From Camarhynchus parvulus (lineage: Eukaryota > Chordata > Aves > Passeriformes > Thraupidae): a stretch of DNA of 64,000 nt. The position numbers were made by a program, and so were the translations under genes. The stretch spans positions 30,466,501-30,530,500 of the forward strand of contig NC_044572.1 in assembly GCF_901933205.1 (NCBI RefSeq), read 5' to 3'. The first letter of the stretch is position 1; every line of letters starts with the position of its first letter. This document shows, one piece after another, positions 12,294-23,281 of this stretch. The notes under the pieces were generated by a model. The model had not been told where the DNA came from, made no database searches, and worked only from the letters and a program-made list of their open reading frames with translations.

Positions 12294-12344
12294 GTAATAG
12301 GCAAAGATTTAGCTCCAGGATTTGTAATTAAGGTTATTATCTGA
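12294..12344 (+). CDS. HDAC9: MITR/HDRP-specific C-terminal tail (intron read-through)
   Basis: Directly after exon D the frame stays open through the donor for 16 codons, [16 protein letters not shown], and stops with TGA at 12342-12344. I recognise this as the C-terminus of MITR (also HDRP), the truncated HDAC9 isoform that lacks the deacetylase domain but still represses MEF2 targets. The first two codons, GTA ATA, are also the splice donor, so coding and splicing constraints overlap. The match to the mammalian tail is from memory and should be checked by alignment. An intron start keeping a specific sequence in frame would be unlikely by chance. Confidence 0.88.
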   Translation, partial: VIGKDLAPGFVIKVII

Positions 12345-13209
12345 ACAGCACATGCATTTCCTAGGCTTTGATAAGCAATTGTGTTTTAATTCACTGAGCT
12401 AGCAAATCCTGATTTACTGCTCGAAGAATTTAACAAATGCAGAAGTGTTGTATGTACACTTGGAAACATAGTGAAGCTCATTCTTATGGCCACTAATTGA
12501 GAAAATATCTGTTGCAATCAATTATGCTACATAAATCTTTGAGTAATAGCTGATAGACATTGTATTAGCCCAGAATTACATCGCTTAGTCCTAGTGAAAG
12601 AGAACTCGTATCACCTAGCCTGTTGAGATCAGCAATCGATGGAATTAGTTTCCAGACCTGATTGATGAAACATTCTTCTGGTTTTGAATCCTCTGACTTC
12701 TGCTTTCAGCTGTCTGTATATATTGTATCATACTATAGTCTTGAACACTGTTAATGTTAGGGTATTCTTTTTCCCCAGTAGACAGGTACTGACTGCTATC
12801 TTGGTGGTCTCAGTCTGGTGTATAAAGTTAATTTAGAGAAAAGTACAAGGTGGATATAAAGAGGCAAGGCAAGGCACTGTTTTAAAATTGCATTGTTTTC
12901 TTTTTTGCACTGCTTGGTTAATTTTTCATTCTGTCTTATTTGATGATAATGTCCACAGAGGCTTCCTTAAATGCAGCAGAGGCAAGTACTGGTGAGAAGC
13001 AAAATGCAGCATTAGGTGGTTCCAGTCAGTTATTAGGACATTGCACGGCAAGCACAGAAACGTTATCCTTATCATCTGATATCCAATCACTTGTTTGTTT
13101 TTTTAAAAAGAATACTAATTGTACAATATCTCATAACCTTTACAACGGAGTCTCATGGACAAATCCTAAAATAACAACTGTGCATAAAATGCCACCTTGA
13201 CAAAAGGCA

Positions 13210-13560
13210 GGTTCAGCTTGTCTGGGAGCTTCAGGCAGAGTTGAAAGGCGCAGTTGTGTGTGCAGCCCGCGAGCTGCATCCCGGTCCATCCCTCAGAGTC
13301 AGCAGAGCAGGGCTGGGTGCAGTGCAAGGCCCTGTTTATTTAAGTCGATACTTTGTCAGGTCCCTGCTGTTCTCCTGCAGAAAAGTGATTTTGGGAGGGG
13401 TGGGCAGGAAATGCCTTATGGAAACAGGAAGCCCAAGTGATTCATGTGCTGAGGAATGCGGGGCAGGGGGGACGGGGCAGCGCTCCCTCTGTTTTTAAAG
13501 GCACTCTCTGAATTGATTTATTGTCAAAGAAAATAACAAAGCGAGTAGGGAAATTGTTAA
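13210..13560. promoter_or_regulatory. GC/CpG-rich island inside the MITR 3' UTR
   Basis: Within AT-rich surroundings this block carries about ten CpGs (for example AAAGGCGCAG, CAGCCCGCGAGC, TGCGGGGCAGG, GACGGGGCAGCGC). It is followed by AT-rich Sox-like words (ATTGTCAAAG, ATAACAAAG). It could be an internal promoter, an enhancer or a UTR element. No open frame in it resembles a protein. Visual judgement only. Confidence 0.3.
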
Positions 13561-14565
13561 GGAAGCTTTCCAGTGAAACATTTCCTTCATATTCCCTTTT
13601 GATATGTTTACCTTGTTTTATAGGTTTACTTTTGTTAAGCTAGTTAAAGATTCATTGTATTAAGATCCCCTTTAATATGGATAATCCCAAACTGACCTGG
13701 ACTCCTTGTCAGGTTTTTTTTCTATTAAAAATATTTATATTTCTAAAGCTGAGGTATTTTAAGGTGCAGTATCCAGTTTCAAAAGAGATAGTTGTTTTGC
13801 CAAATGTAGAAATTGCTCTAAAATATGTTACTAGCATGTGTTGTTTACATTATGTTCTAATACTATTCAGTCTCTTCTAAAATGTTGCAACTTCTAAAGA
13901 TACATTATCCTTTTTCCTAGAAGATCTCCAAACAAACTTCTAAATAGTTGCTCTTAACATAAAAGTCATCAATAGATATAAAAATATTTAATTGAGAAAA
14001 ACACAGGTGATTTTTATATGGGCTTCATGTTTGAAGACAAATCTTTCTCCATCCTGGATAAAAAAATTACATTTACATTCAAAAAGTGAAGACCATAAAA
14101 GTGAAATTATATGTGTTTCCCATTCTGTATATTCTTAATTTTCTTTGAAATCTGACTTCAGCTTCATCAAAAAGGGATAGTGCATCTTTTAAAATACATT
14201 TGGGGAGAAATTTGCAATGGAGAAGAGTTTTCTACAATATCACCTGAAAGACGTGTATTCACAGAAGACAAAAGATATTTTTATAACATCATTCAGGTGA
14301 GAAACCCCAATACATTAGTGTACTTTAATTTCAGAATCTTTCAAATTTGGATAAAATTAAAATAAGAGAAACTACCTGGAACCAGTGAAAAGGAAAACTG
14401 GGTTTAAACAACCACATTTCTAATTGATTATTGTCTCTTACATTTTAAATCTACTGTATTTATTATAATTTACACCCTTAGAGGTGATCTCGTTTTGTGT
14501 TGTAAATATATTCTGTTTGTATGTTCCCTTTTTTTGCCTTCTGATATAAGTCTTTTCCTTTCTCA

Positions 14566-14571
14566 AATAAA
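14566..14571 (+). terminator. HDAC9: Poly(A) signal AATAAA for the MITR isoform
   Basis: AATAAA sits in CTCAAATAAAG. Two TGTA motifs, of the kind bound by cleavage factor Im, lie upstream at 14501-14504 and 14518-14521. A T-run follows at once, and GT-rich sequence (TTTGTGTAAATTTGG, TTAGTGGTGTTTTTG) occupies roughly 14608-14645, as expected of a downstream element. I found no AATAAA between the MITR stop and this site. Cleavage would fall near 14590. Another AATAAA at 15342-15347 is a possible alternative. Confidence 0.55.
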
Positions 14572-16716
14572 GTTTTTTTTTAAAAGATCCCCTTCCAGAT
14601 ATTTGACTTTGTGTAAATTTGGTAACTTAGTGGTGTTTTTGCTTTGTACAATCAAATACATTTGCTATGCATTGTCAAAACAATTTAAACTTTCAGGAGC
14701 AAGGTTTTTTATTACACTATTCTTACAATAATTACACAAAGTCTTTCTTTTTGGTCTCTTGTTTTATTCTACATCAGCCATTATAAGTTTCAGTGAATGT
14801 GGAATAGTATTGATGCATGCTCATTTTCCCATCACGGCATCTGTCTCGAACATGTGATCATACCATATAGGAAAGGTAAAAGTGGATCCCAGTTTCTCAG
14901 CTTCTAATTATCCAAAATTCAGATGAGCTGTAATAATTTACATGACATTTCTAAAACCTGCCTGGACCCCTTATCGAAAATGTTCTTGTACTGACCACTT
15001 CGGTGTTCATCAAGACCTTTGCAAAACTAAAGTCCACCTGTAAATAAGCTGGGACAGGGGGAATCCATGAACTTGGCAGACTTTAAAGCAACTGCATGAG
15101 ACAGTGAAGTCCCAATGTAGAGAGCTTCCATGAAGATACTACATAACTTTGTGACATTTCCTGAACTTTGCTTAGGCTTTGCAGAGAGAGAGGTCATACT
15201 GCATAACAATCCCTGTTGTTACAGTATATGAATTATTACTACCAAAAGAGTTTAGAAAACTGTTGCATTGTAGTTCTTATAACTGTTCATTTCATTTCCA
15301 AATGCTCTACGCAGCTTTCATTCTGGCATAATTTTAACTAAAATAAAATCTATGTTTCAACAACATAAGTGTGTAAGAACAAATAGTTCTGTAAATCAAA
15401 TTCAATTATTTTCACTGCTATAGCCGCAGTGTAATGTTTCATCAGTAATACAACCCCCAAAAATAGATAAAATATCAAGTTTTAGCTGAGGAAATCTTAA
15501 AATAAGCATTAACAGTGTAACGTTGTACTTCTTGCCTTATTGTTTATAGTGTATTTAGAATCATATGTCTTTAAGTAAATCATGCTTTCATAACAGGGAT
15601 TTTATTTAGTGCCCTTTTGTTTAAATACCTGCATTAGAATTAGAAGACCAGCTATAAATTTTTTTAATTTACAACATTCCTGTGTTGGAGACTGCACCTA
15701 GATTTTTTGCTGAATTATTTACTATGCATCAAGGCATCCTTAATGAAGAAAATAATAACAAAAATACAATTCACATATCTTATTTTCTTCCCAGAATGAT
15801 GTGCATCTCTTTTTTTTTTTTTAACTGTACGTGTTTATTCTGTCCCATTGTCCAAAAAATGATGCCAGTATAGCTGATAGGTGACAATTTAGAAGTAATT
15901 GCTAATAAATTAAGGAAAATCCATCATAATATTTATATACTCAGACACACATTACTGGACTATAGATACTGTAACTTTAGCCTTTTTGTCATCTTCTGCT
16001 ATTAACAAAATAGGATTAAAAGCTGAATGCCTCAGCAAAGCACGAGCACTTCAGACGCTACCACCACTCATTTGTACACTATCTTCATTCCATCTTCATT
16101 ATCATCAAGATCACTAAGACTTACTCCATGTTACTTAAGCCAACTATACCCTGTTTTTATCTTCACTGGAATTCTGAGGTAAAAATCTGTTATCATTAGT
16201 CCCAAGCACCAATCTAAAATTGTTTACTTATTTCTCCCCTTTATGAACACTTTGCAATTTGCAGCCAAAATTAGCTAAGCCAAGTTAATTTTCTTATTGT
16301 ATTCTGTCCTACTAGCAGCATGTCCTCCTTATCCACTTAAGAAATGTTTGTTTGATTTTCATTTATTTGTTTAGTTTCTGATTTCCTTATGCAGTTCCCA
16401 TCATCTGGGTGGCAATGGAGCTTCTGTACCTCATTTCTCAGTGGAAGAATATAGTTTAGAACACCATCTGCTGAATTACTAGTTAGCACACAGAAGAAGA
16501 GCATCCTGGATAAAATTATCTTCTCTGGGCTAGAGGAATAATACAAGTTATTTTTGTGGAATTTTACTGCCCTATCTGACAAGCTTTTTGCTTTGCATTT
16601 GCTTTTTTTTTTTCTCTCCTCTAATTCAGGTTAATTTAGATTGAGATTTAAAGGTAAAAAATAGGATTAGCTGAAACTGCCTAGCCAGCGGAAAATCTGG
16701 GTTCCTCAGCTGTGCT

Positions 16717-16734
16717 CTCACTCACACACACACA

Positions 16735-16768
<34 letters not shown>
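16717..16768. repeat. (CA)n microsatellite
   Basis: CTCACTCACACA leads into an almost pure CA run ending before TGGATTGGG. A 78-codon frame at 16712-16948 that passes through it is an artefact of the repeat. Confidence 0.97.
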
Positions 16769-16769
<1 letters not shown>

Positions 16770-17739
16770 GATTGGGAAGGTGCATCCTTAAGGCATGTCC
16801 CTGTTTCTGGTCCCCATTTGCTGAGCTTGAGTGTCACACTCCTGCTTGTTTTGATTGTGGCCCCATAGCTCATCTAGCCTGTACAGGACAACTTCCCTGG
16901 CTACCTGTGGGCACACACATCTGTTTCAGCCACCCAAGGATTACTTAGGCAGCAGCTGAGGGTCGAAAGGAGTCCCCTTAGTAACTTGAAATCATTCAAC
17001 AATGTTGATTTGCTGTGATAATGGGGGCCTTAGTCACTAGAGTTGTTTTGACAGACCAGATACTTACTTGTAGGTGATCCACTGCCTTAATTAACTGAAT
17101 AAGATGTTTTGAATGTGGTCATGGAGTCTTTGCTGCATTTGTTTAACTTTATTTTCCATAGCTGTCTTGAAGTAACTGTGTTGATTGTTAATGGTACATA
17201 GCCTTGAAATACGAGGGAGATGGTTTGGAGGGTATGATGTTAAAAGCATCCCTATGTACACTTGATCCTTCCAGGATGGTTACGGCATTTTTGCCCTTGA
17301 GAAGTGCTGGGAAGGGCAGGATAAATGGAGATGTAAGTTTTGAACAATGTCAGACTTATAAATAAACCTGCCCTCCCCTCTCCTCCCTCCTAAATTAGAT
17401 TGCCACTGCAGTCTTACCTCAATTCATCTCTTTTTTTTGTAGGCTGCCTTAGCTGTTTCCTTTAACTTTGCAGCCAGTAGGAGAGACTAACCTTGCACCT
17501 TCCTGCCCTTCCTCAAGTCTGTGAGTGCACAGTCCCAGCATAACTCCTACACAACACAAGCTGGCTCTGTGATTTCTAAGATCATACATCGTGTAGATGG
17601 AGCAAGGAGGTGGAGTGCTGTGTAGCTGGATTTATTTTGTGAAAATTTTTCATTTCTCTACATGCAGCCTGCTTGTTCTCAACCTTATTCTTAAGGGCCT
17701 GTTCATTTCTATCAAGTTTCTTACTGTGGTCTTTAAAAA

Positions 17740-18070
17740 CTGTGTTACAAGAAGCATAATTCTTTTTTGTATGCTAATTCTATGTGAAAGTGCATAATAA
17801 TGCGAATAATTACAAGTAATTATTCTTTCTCAAGTAACTATGCTTTTCCATCCCCAGTTAGATGAGAAAATTATTCCTTTTTTTTAAGAAAGCCTCAAAT
17901 CTGTTAACCTTAATAATTGCCAATATTTTTTTTTGTCTAGTAATGTAAACTTCCAGTTACAGAAGGCAATAACACTTATTTTATCATAAAACTAATTAAC
18001 TGAATTGCCTGCCTGAATATGTACCATTACAGTGTATTAAAATTATTTAATTTTGTTGATACCTTCATGG
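17740..18070. promoter_or_regulatory. Homeodomain-site-rich block with palindromic ATTA pair
   Basis: The block carries a POU/octamer-like TATGCTAATT, repeated ATTA/TAAT cores and a perfect inverted repeat GAATAATTAC-AA-GTAATTATTC (17804-17825) that presents two homeodomain cores back to back. It also has GTTAACC and CTAATTAACTGAATT. No repeat family is recognised. AT-richness alone raises the number of such words, so the enhancer call is tentative. Confidence 0.3.
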
Positions 18071-20743
18071 ACTAATGCTGACACTGCTTTATTTTTATTT
18101 TTAGATCCAAGATTTTATGCTTCTTTTCCTTTTCAAATACCTAGGATATAGCACCTTGATACTTTTCTTATTTCTCCCATTTGTCAGAGAAAGCAGAATG
18201 TCAGGAGACCACTGGGGCAACACTAGGCAAAATTCCTTAATCAGGGCTACATAACTAGCGTGAATCAAAAGCCTCCAAGTCCATATCCCAGTAATTATCA
18301 CTGCATATTTTGACAGTTAGATGATATTAATTTCAAACCTTTGGGCAATTTATCATTTCCTGTATCCTACAGGAGAGAGTTTCACTAATATTGTCATTGA
18401 AGAGGATTATGTGTTCTTGGAAAGTTGCTTCTCCAAGTGCTTCATTTTGGAAAGAATTCTGTTTGACCTCGGAATGTCTTTCTCACTGTTAGACATTCGT
18501 ACGTGCACACGTACAAGTTTTCATTTTTCTCCTTCCTTTAAAATGTGAGAGTGAGTTAATGCACTCCTCAGTATATTGCTGGCTAAATCGTCATAAAACT
18601 ATGTTGTTAAATGTCCTGGAAGTGCAGCTCAGCCCAAATGCCTTGGAGACATAGGTGCTCTAATCCAGAAAGCAGTGCATAATCTGTCTCCTCTCATGTT
18701 CTGCCCTGTGACCCTTGGATCCCCAGTAGACCAAGGAGGTGTTTCTGTTCCTCCTGCCTCTATTTCCTCAGCAAAGGGGCTTGTGAAAGTTACAGCTATG
18801 AGATTGCAGCAATGCAGCAACGTCAAGGGCTTGAGAAGGCTTTGCTTAGGTTCTCTGTAAAGCAGCTTGGAGGATTCGGTCTCATACTCCTTCCTTAGTC
18901 TTTTCCTTTTGCTCCCATCAATAAGAGCAGTGTGATAGTTTTTAGGTGGCAGCCTGCATATTTTTAAAGCAGGTCTTTGTTACTGAACAGACCCAGAAGG
19001 AGCACAGGGCAGAAACACTGTTGGGAAGTTCTCTCCTGCTGTGCACAGAGGGACACCTATTGAGACCAGCTTCTTCTAATGTTTGTTCTCCTGGATCTTG
19101 CTCTACTGAAAATAGAAGCTAAAGAGTTACTACAAATCAGAGACCATAATTCCATCACTCAACTACTTGACTGCACACAGGGACACAGGGACTACTTGAC
19201 TGCACACAGGGACTGGTTTCCCTCATTTCTCAGCCATTTTGACACCTTGTCTTAGGGTATCAAGGGCACCCAAATCCAATAGCACATCTCTTGGCATCTT
19301 CCTTGCTTTCTAAAACTTCTTGGCTTTCACCATTTATCTAAATTTGTAGAGGTCTTTTGTCATAGTTTCCCATAAGTTTCTGCATGTATTTCAGTTTTCT
19401 GAAGCTACTGACTTTATACAGAGAGCTTTAAATCTCCTACCATTTCTGACAAGTGAAAATGGAGTGCTCAATACAGGTGCCATCAGCCCAGGTTCAGTCC
19501 AGGGACACCTTACATCCATAGTTCTGATTTGGCCCTTTCTGCAGGTAATTGGGTCTCACTAAGGATGCTAATTATTCAGCTAAAATATGCACAGCATTGC
19601 CCTTTGTGCTGTGTGAGCAATTTTTTTCATAACAATCCCTTCTCAGGCAGCCTCTGAACACAGAAACACAGGCAGTTCAGGACCCAATAAAAAAGGAACA
19701 GGAGCAAGATCTGTTCCCACAGCAAAAGACTGAGAATTAACATGAGGACTGTTCCTTACCTGTGTTGTGGAATAATGCACTAACCAGGCAGGCTGCTCAT
19801 TTTCTCAAGTCCATTGACTGATTTCAAGTTAGATAGCATTATATGTCACTGTTAAAGTAGCTTGGACCCTCCTGTAAAAGAAGTAATCCTTTCTTTCACC
19901 TCTCTGGCCCTTTCCCTCCATCTTTTAATGAAAGAAAATGACTCAAAGCCCATCAATTTTCAAGTTCTTCTTTTAGTGGCTTTCAAAATGCTTTCAGGCT
20001 GTGAAATCAGTTGGCATGGAACGCAGTGGGCTGAGCCTGGTGGGATGTCAGACCTACAGGAGCACAGCATTTGTGAAGCTGCTGTTGTAAAGGTGAGATG
20101 CAGGTGGTCACAACTGAGAAACAGTTCCACAACACAGTTTCCTTCAGAATTTTGGTCATCAGAACCCAGTCCTAGAGGCAACAAGTGAGTGGATCATTGA
20201 AAGGACAAGTCAGTTTGAAAGGATACTGTGAAACCTAGCTGGTCAGTGATAGAAGTGAGTGTTTGGTTCTCTGTCTTACTGATTGTGCACATTTAGTGTC
20301 GTCCCAAAAGGCTGAATATGAACTAATAGACAACTACTTAAAGTGGGTTAGGTACATTAGATAAGAAAAAGTTTTGAAGCTCTTTACCAGGATCAGAATC
20401 TTTACCAACATCTTTACTAAGCTGTTTTACCAGGATCAGCTCTACTGTGTCTACTGCATGATTACTTCAGCTGGTACTTAAGGAAATCACAAGACAGGGC
20501 ACTTAATGTTTGATGCATAGCAACTTCTTTTTCGTGAAGTCCTATTTTCTAGCCGTTTCCTATTTTTTTCTTTCTTCTGCTATAATACATATGCTAAGTA
20601 TTGAAAAGACTTTTCTGGTGAGGGTTTTATAACTGGAAAAGGATTTGGCAATTTGGAAAGCAGGGACACAATTCCACTGAGATCAGTTGCATTAAACCTG
20701 CAGAATCCTGTGAATGAAACAAAAATTGATGTCAAGAAGGCCC

Positions 20744-20767
20744 TATATATATATGTATATATGTATT
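20744..20767. repeat. TA-rich microsatellite
   Basis: An imperfect (TA)n run, TATATATATATGTATATATG, lies in plain intron. Confidence 0.9.
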
Positions 20768-23256
20768 TTGCTCTTCTGTGTTAAAAAGTTCATCCATTAA
20801 ACTAAGAATCTGGGCCTAACAAAGCAAGGAGATTTTAAGCCATGCAGCTGACTGCATAGCAGAGATACTCTGTGCAAAAAGAGAAGCTGAAAGCAGCCCC
20901 ACAACTTGACTTCTATTAGAAACCAGACTCCTCAGGCATTGCCTTCTCCACAGATCTCTGCTACAGTGCTCTGCCATCAGCAGTGAACAACTGGCAGCCA
21001 GTGCTGGTGCTGTGTTCAGTCCCTGTGTTGCATAGCTTGTGAGAAGTGCTGTGCTGGAGGAGGTCCTCAAGGCTTACAGCAGTCCTTTGGAACAAGGAAT
21101 AAGAGCTAGAACAGAAAAAATGAAACTGTCCAAGCTGTTTGGTCTGAGTAGTTCATCAAGGGCATCACCAAGGGCAAAACTGAGTTTCTTTAATGTTGGC
21201 AGAATCCACTGGACTGGATTTCATAGGTCTAAGTACAGGATAGCATTATAAGAGCAAAGACATGCTGCCAAGCTCTCTCTACAGGCTTTTTCTCCTCTAT
21301 GCCACTGAAGCAGCTGAGGTGGTTCACAGGGATGGAGGCTTCTCACAGCATAAAGCTTGTGTCCCTAAAAGGGGTAATGCTGGAAAAGCACCAAAAGGTG
21401 AAAGGCAGAGCTGCAAAATCAGAAGAACAATTATACCCAAAGCTACCGCAGGGTTTCTCCCTTTCAGTGATTAACTCCTACCCAGAAGTTTCTCCAGCCC
21501 CTTTTCCCTCCCATGCCTATCCATGCGGATATCCCCTAGTGTACCAGCCCAGAACTCTGGCAAGTTCTCCAGATTTGTCCCATTTCTGACAATCAGAAGG
21601 TGTAAGGGAAGGGCTGTGAGCCTTTAGCTACCATTGCTTCACACATGCTCAGCCAAGCCCTGGTGGGGCTGGCTCCAGGCGGGAAGGTGCAGTGGCTGGA
21701 GGACAAAGGCCAGTTGTGGAGCAAGGAGGGCAGATGCAAGGGTGTCCTCCTCTCTCAGGCAATGCTGTGGGATGGCATGGTGAGGAATGCTGATGGGAGA
21801 TGGAGGATGTGAAGCAGCAGCAGTAAAACATCTTACAGAGATCTGGTAGTTGGGCTTGAGAGCCCTCCTTGCCTCAAAGAACAACTCTGTCCTCTCCTGG
21901 GAAGGATGACATTACTTCAGCCAGAAGCTCCAGATTTCTACCTGCTACAAAGCCCTTTTTCCATTGTCCTAGTTCTCAGAAGGCAGCATGGTAGAAGGGT
22001 TTAACTTCTTTGCCTTTTAGCTGATTGGTTTAACCCACTGCATAGAAACTTCAGGCTAAATAATTTAAGTGCACGATCCTTTCAGGGAAGAGTTCAGACA
22101 GTTAAAGAAAGGTTAAAAATAAATGCTCTCTCAGCTACTACCAAAAGGAGTTGTTAGTCTTTGCTGTCCTGCCATAGTTGTCTCCTTTAATGAGATTCAC
22201 TGTTAAACACAAATTTTCCTGATCAAACAATGGAGATTAGTTACTAAAGAAAGCATTCAAAGGAATAGAAGAAAAAAAGCCTCAGTTTCTAATTCTCCTT
22301 TATGACTACATCTTGAATCACACTTTAATAACTTGAGAAATACCATAACTGCTAAAGATTGAACCAAGAGTATCAATATTTTATCATCTTTTACACTACT
22401 TTTCAAAAATAAATTGACATTTATTTTTTCCAGCTGGATGCTCTTATTTTGATTTAATGGAATAGACTCAATTAATAACCCTAATATCATAGCTCAGTGG
22501 TGGATCTGAAATCAGAAATACTGAAGTTATCATTGTTTCATCTCTGAGTTTTCTGGGTAAAGGAGAAGGATAAAGGGAAGATGGAATATCTAAAATGCTT
22601 ATGAAATTATCCAATATATGTTTCATCAGGGAAGGGTGAGTTACATTTTTAATTTACTTTCAATGGACATCTTTTTGCTGCAATGGCTTTCTCTGAATTC
22701 TTAATAATCTTCATATTAAGAGCCTTTTTTAGTCTTCAGAGTCTCTCATTTATAGGAAGTGTTCTGTATGTCATCTCCTAAAAATCCCAAGGACTGGGCA
22801 TTTAAATGTTTAGCAGCTTTGTAGCAGCTCTTCCAAAGTGAATTGTGGCCTTTCCCTATTGTACAAAATCATTACACAGTAGAAATGGCAGAGATTTGAT
22901 TTGGCATCATCAACCACTGAAAGATGAGTCAGAAATAGATTAGCAAATATTCTAGTTGATCTTAATAGTGTAGTGATAAGTAAATTCAAGGATGACAGAT
23001 GATCACACTGACTAACAATTCTTCTGACTATATTATGGCATGGATAAACATGTTAGGTTTTCTAACAACTGGCCATGAAAACAAAGAAATGTGAGTTGAT
23101 ACTGCTGTAGAAAATAGAACGGAATCAAAAATTCCTTTTTAATACATGAACTAAGTATGTACAGCTTGCTAACCCTTGTAAAACACTGACAGGGATATGC
23201 TAAGATATCAATGTGGAAGATGACCAAAATGTTCACTTTACTTTAGTGGGAGGATT

Positions 23257-23281
23257 CCCTCCCCCCGGCCCCCCCCGCCCC
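23257..23281 (-). other. G-quadruplex motif on the template strand
   Basis: The + strand shows four C-runs (3, 6, 8 and 4) separated by 1, 2 and 1 bases, so the - strand, the template for HDAC9, has four G-runs with very short loops. It is isolated in AT-rich intron with no CpG island around it. It is a good sequence match to a quadruplex; whether it folds in cells is unknown. Confidence 0.75.

Larger units (their letters stand above)
12345..14590 (+). other. HDAC9: Putative 3' UTR of the MITR transcript
   Basis: If the donor at 12294 is not used, transcription would continue through this stretch to the poly(A) signal at 14566-14571, giving a 3' UTR of about 2.2 kb. It is AT-rich with many stops in all frames, except for a markedly GC- and CpG-richer island at about 13210-13500. 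No splice-bounded exon or repeat is apparent. The boundary at about 14590 is inferred from the poly(A) signal and downstream GT-rich sequence. Confidence 0.55.

Noticed and set aside
16712..16948. Frame through the CA microsatellite
   Set aside because: A CA run has no stop codon in any + frame; the peptide is a repeat artefact.
21600..21900. GC-rich stretch with overlapping frames on both strands, considered as a gene
   Set aside because: Frames of 60-81 codons give unrecognisable proline/serine-rich peptides without conserved motifs.
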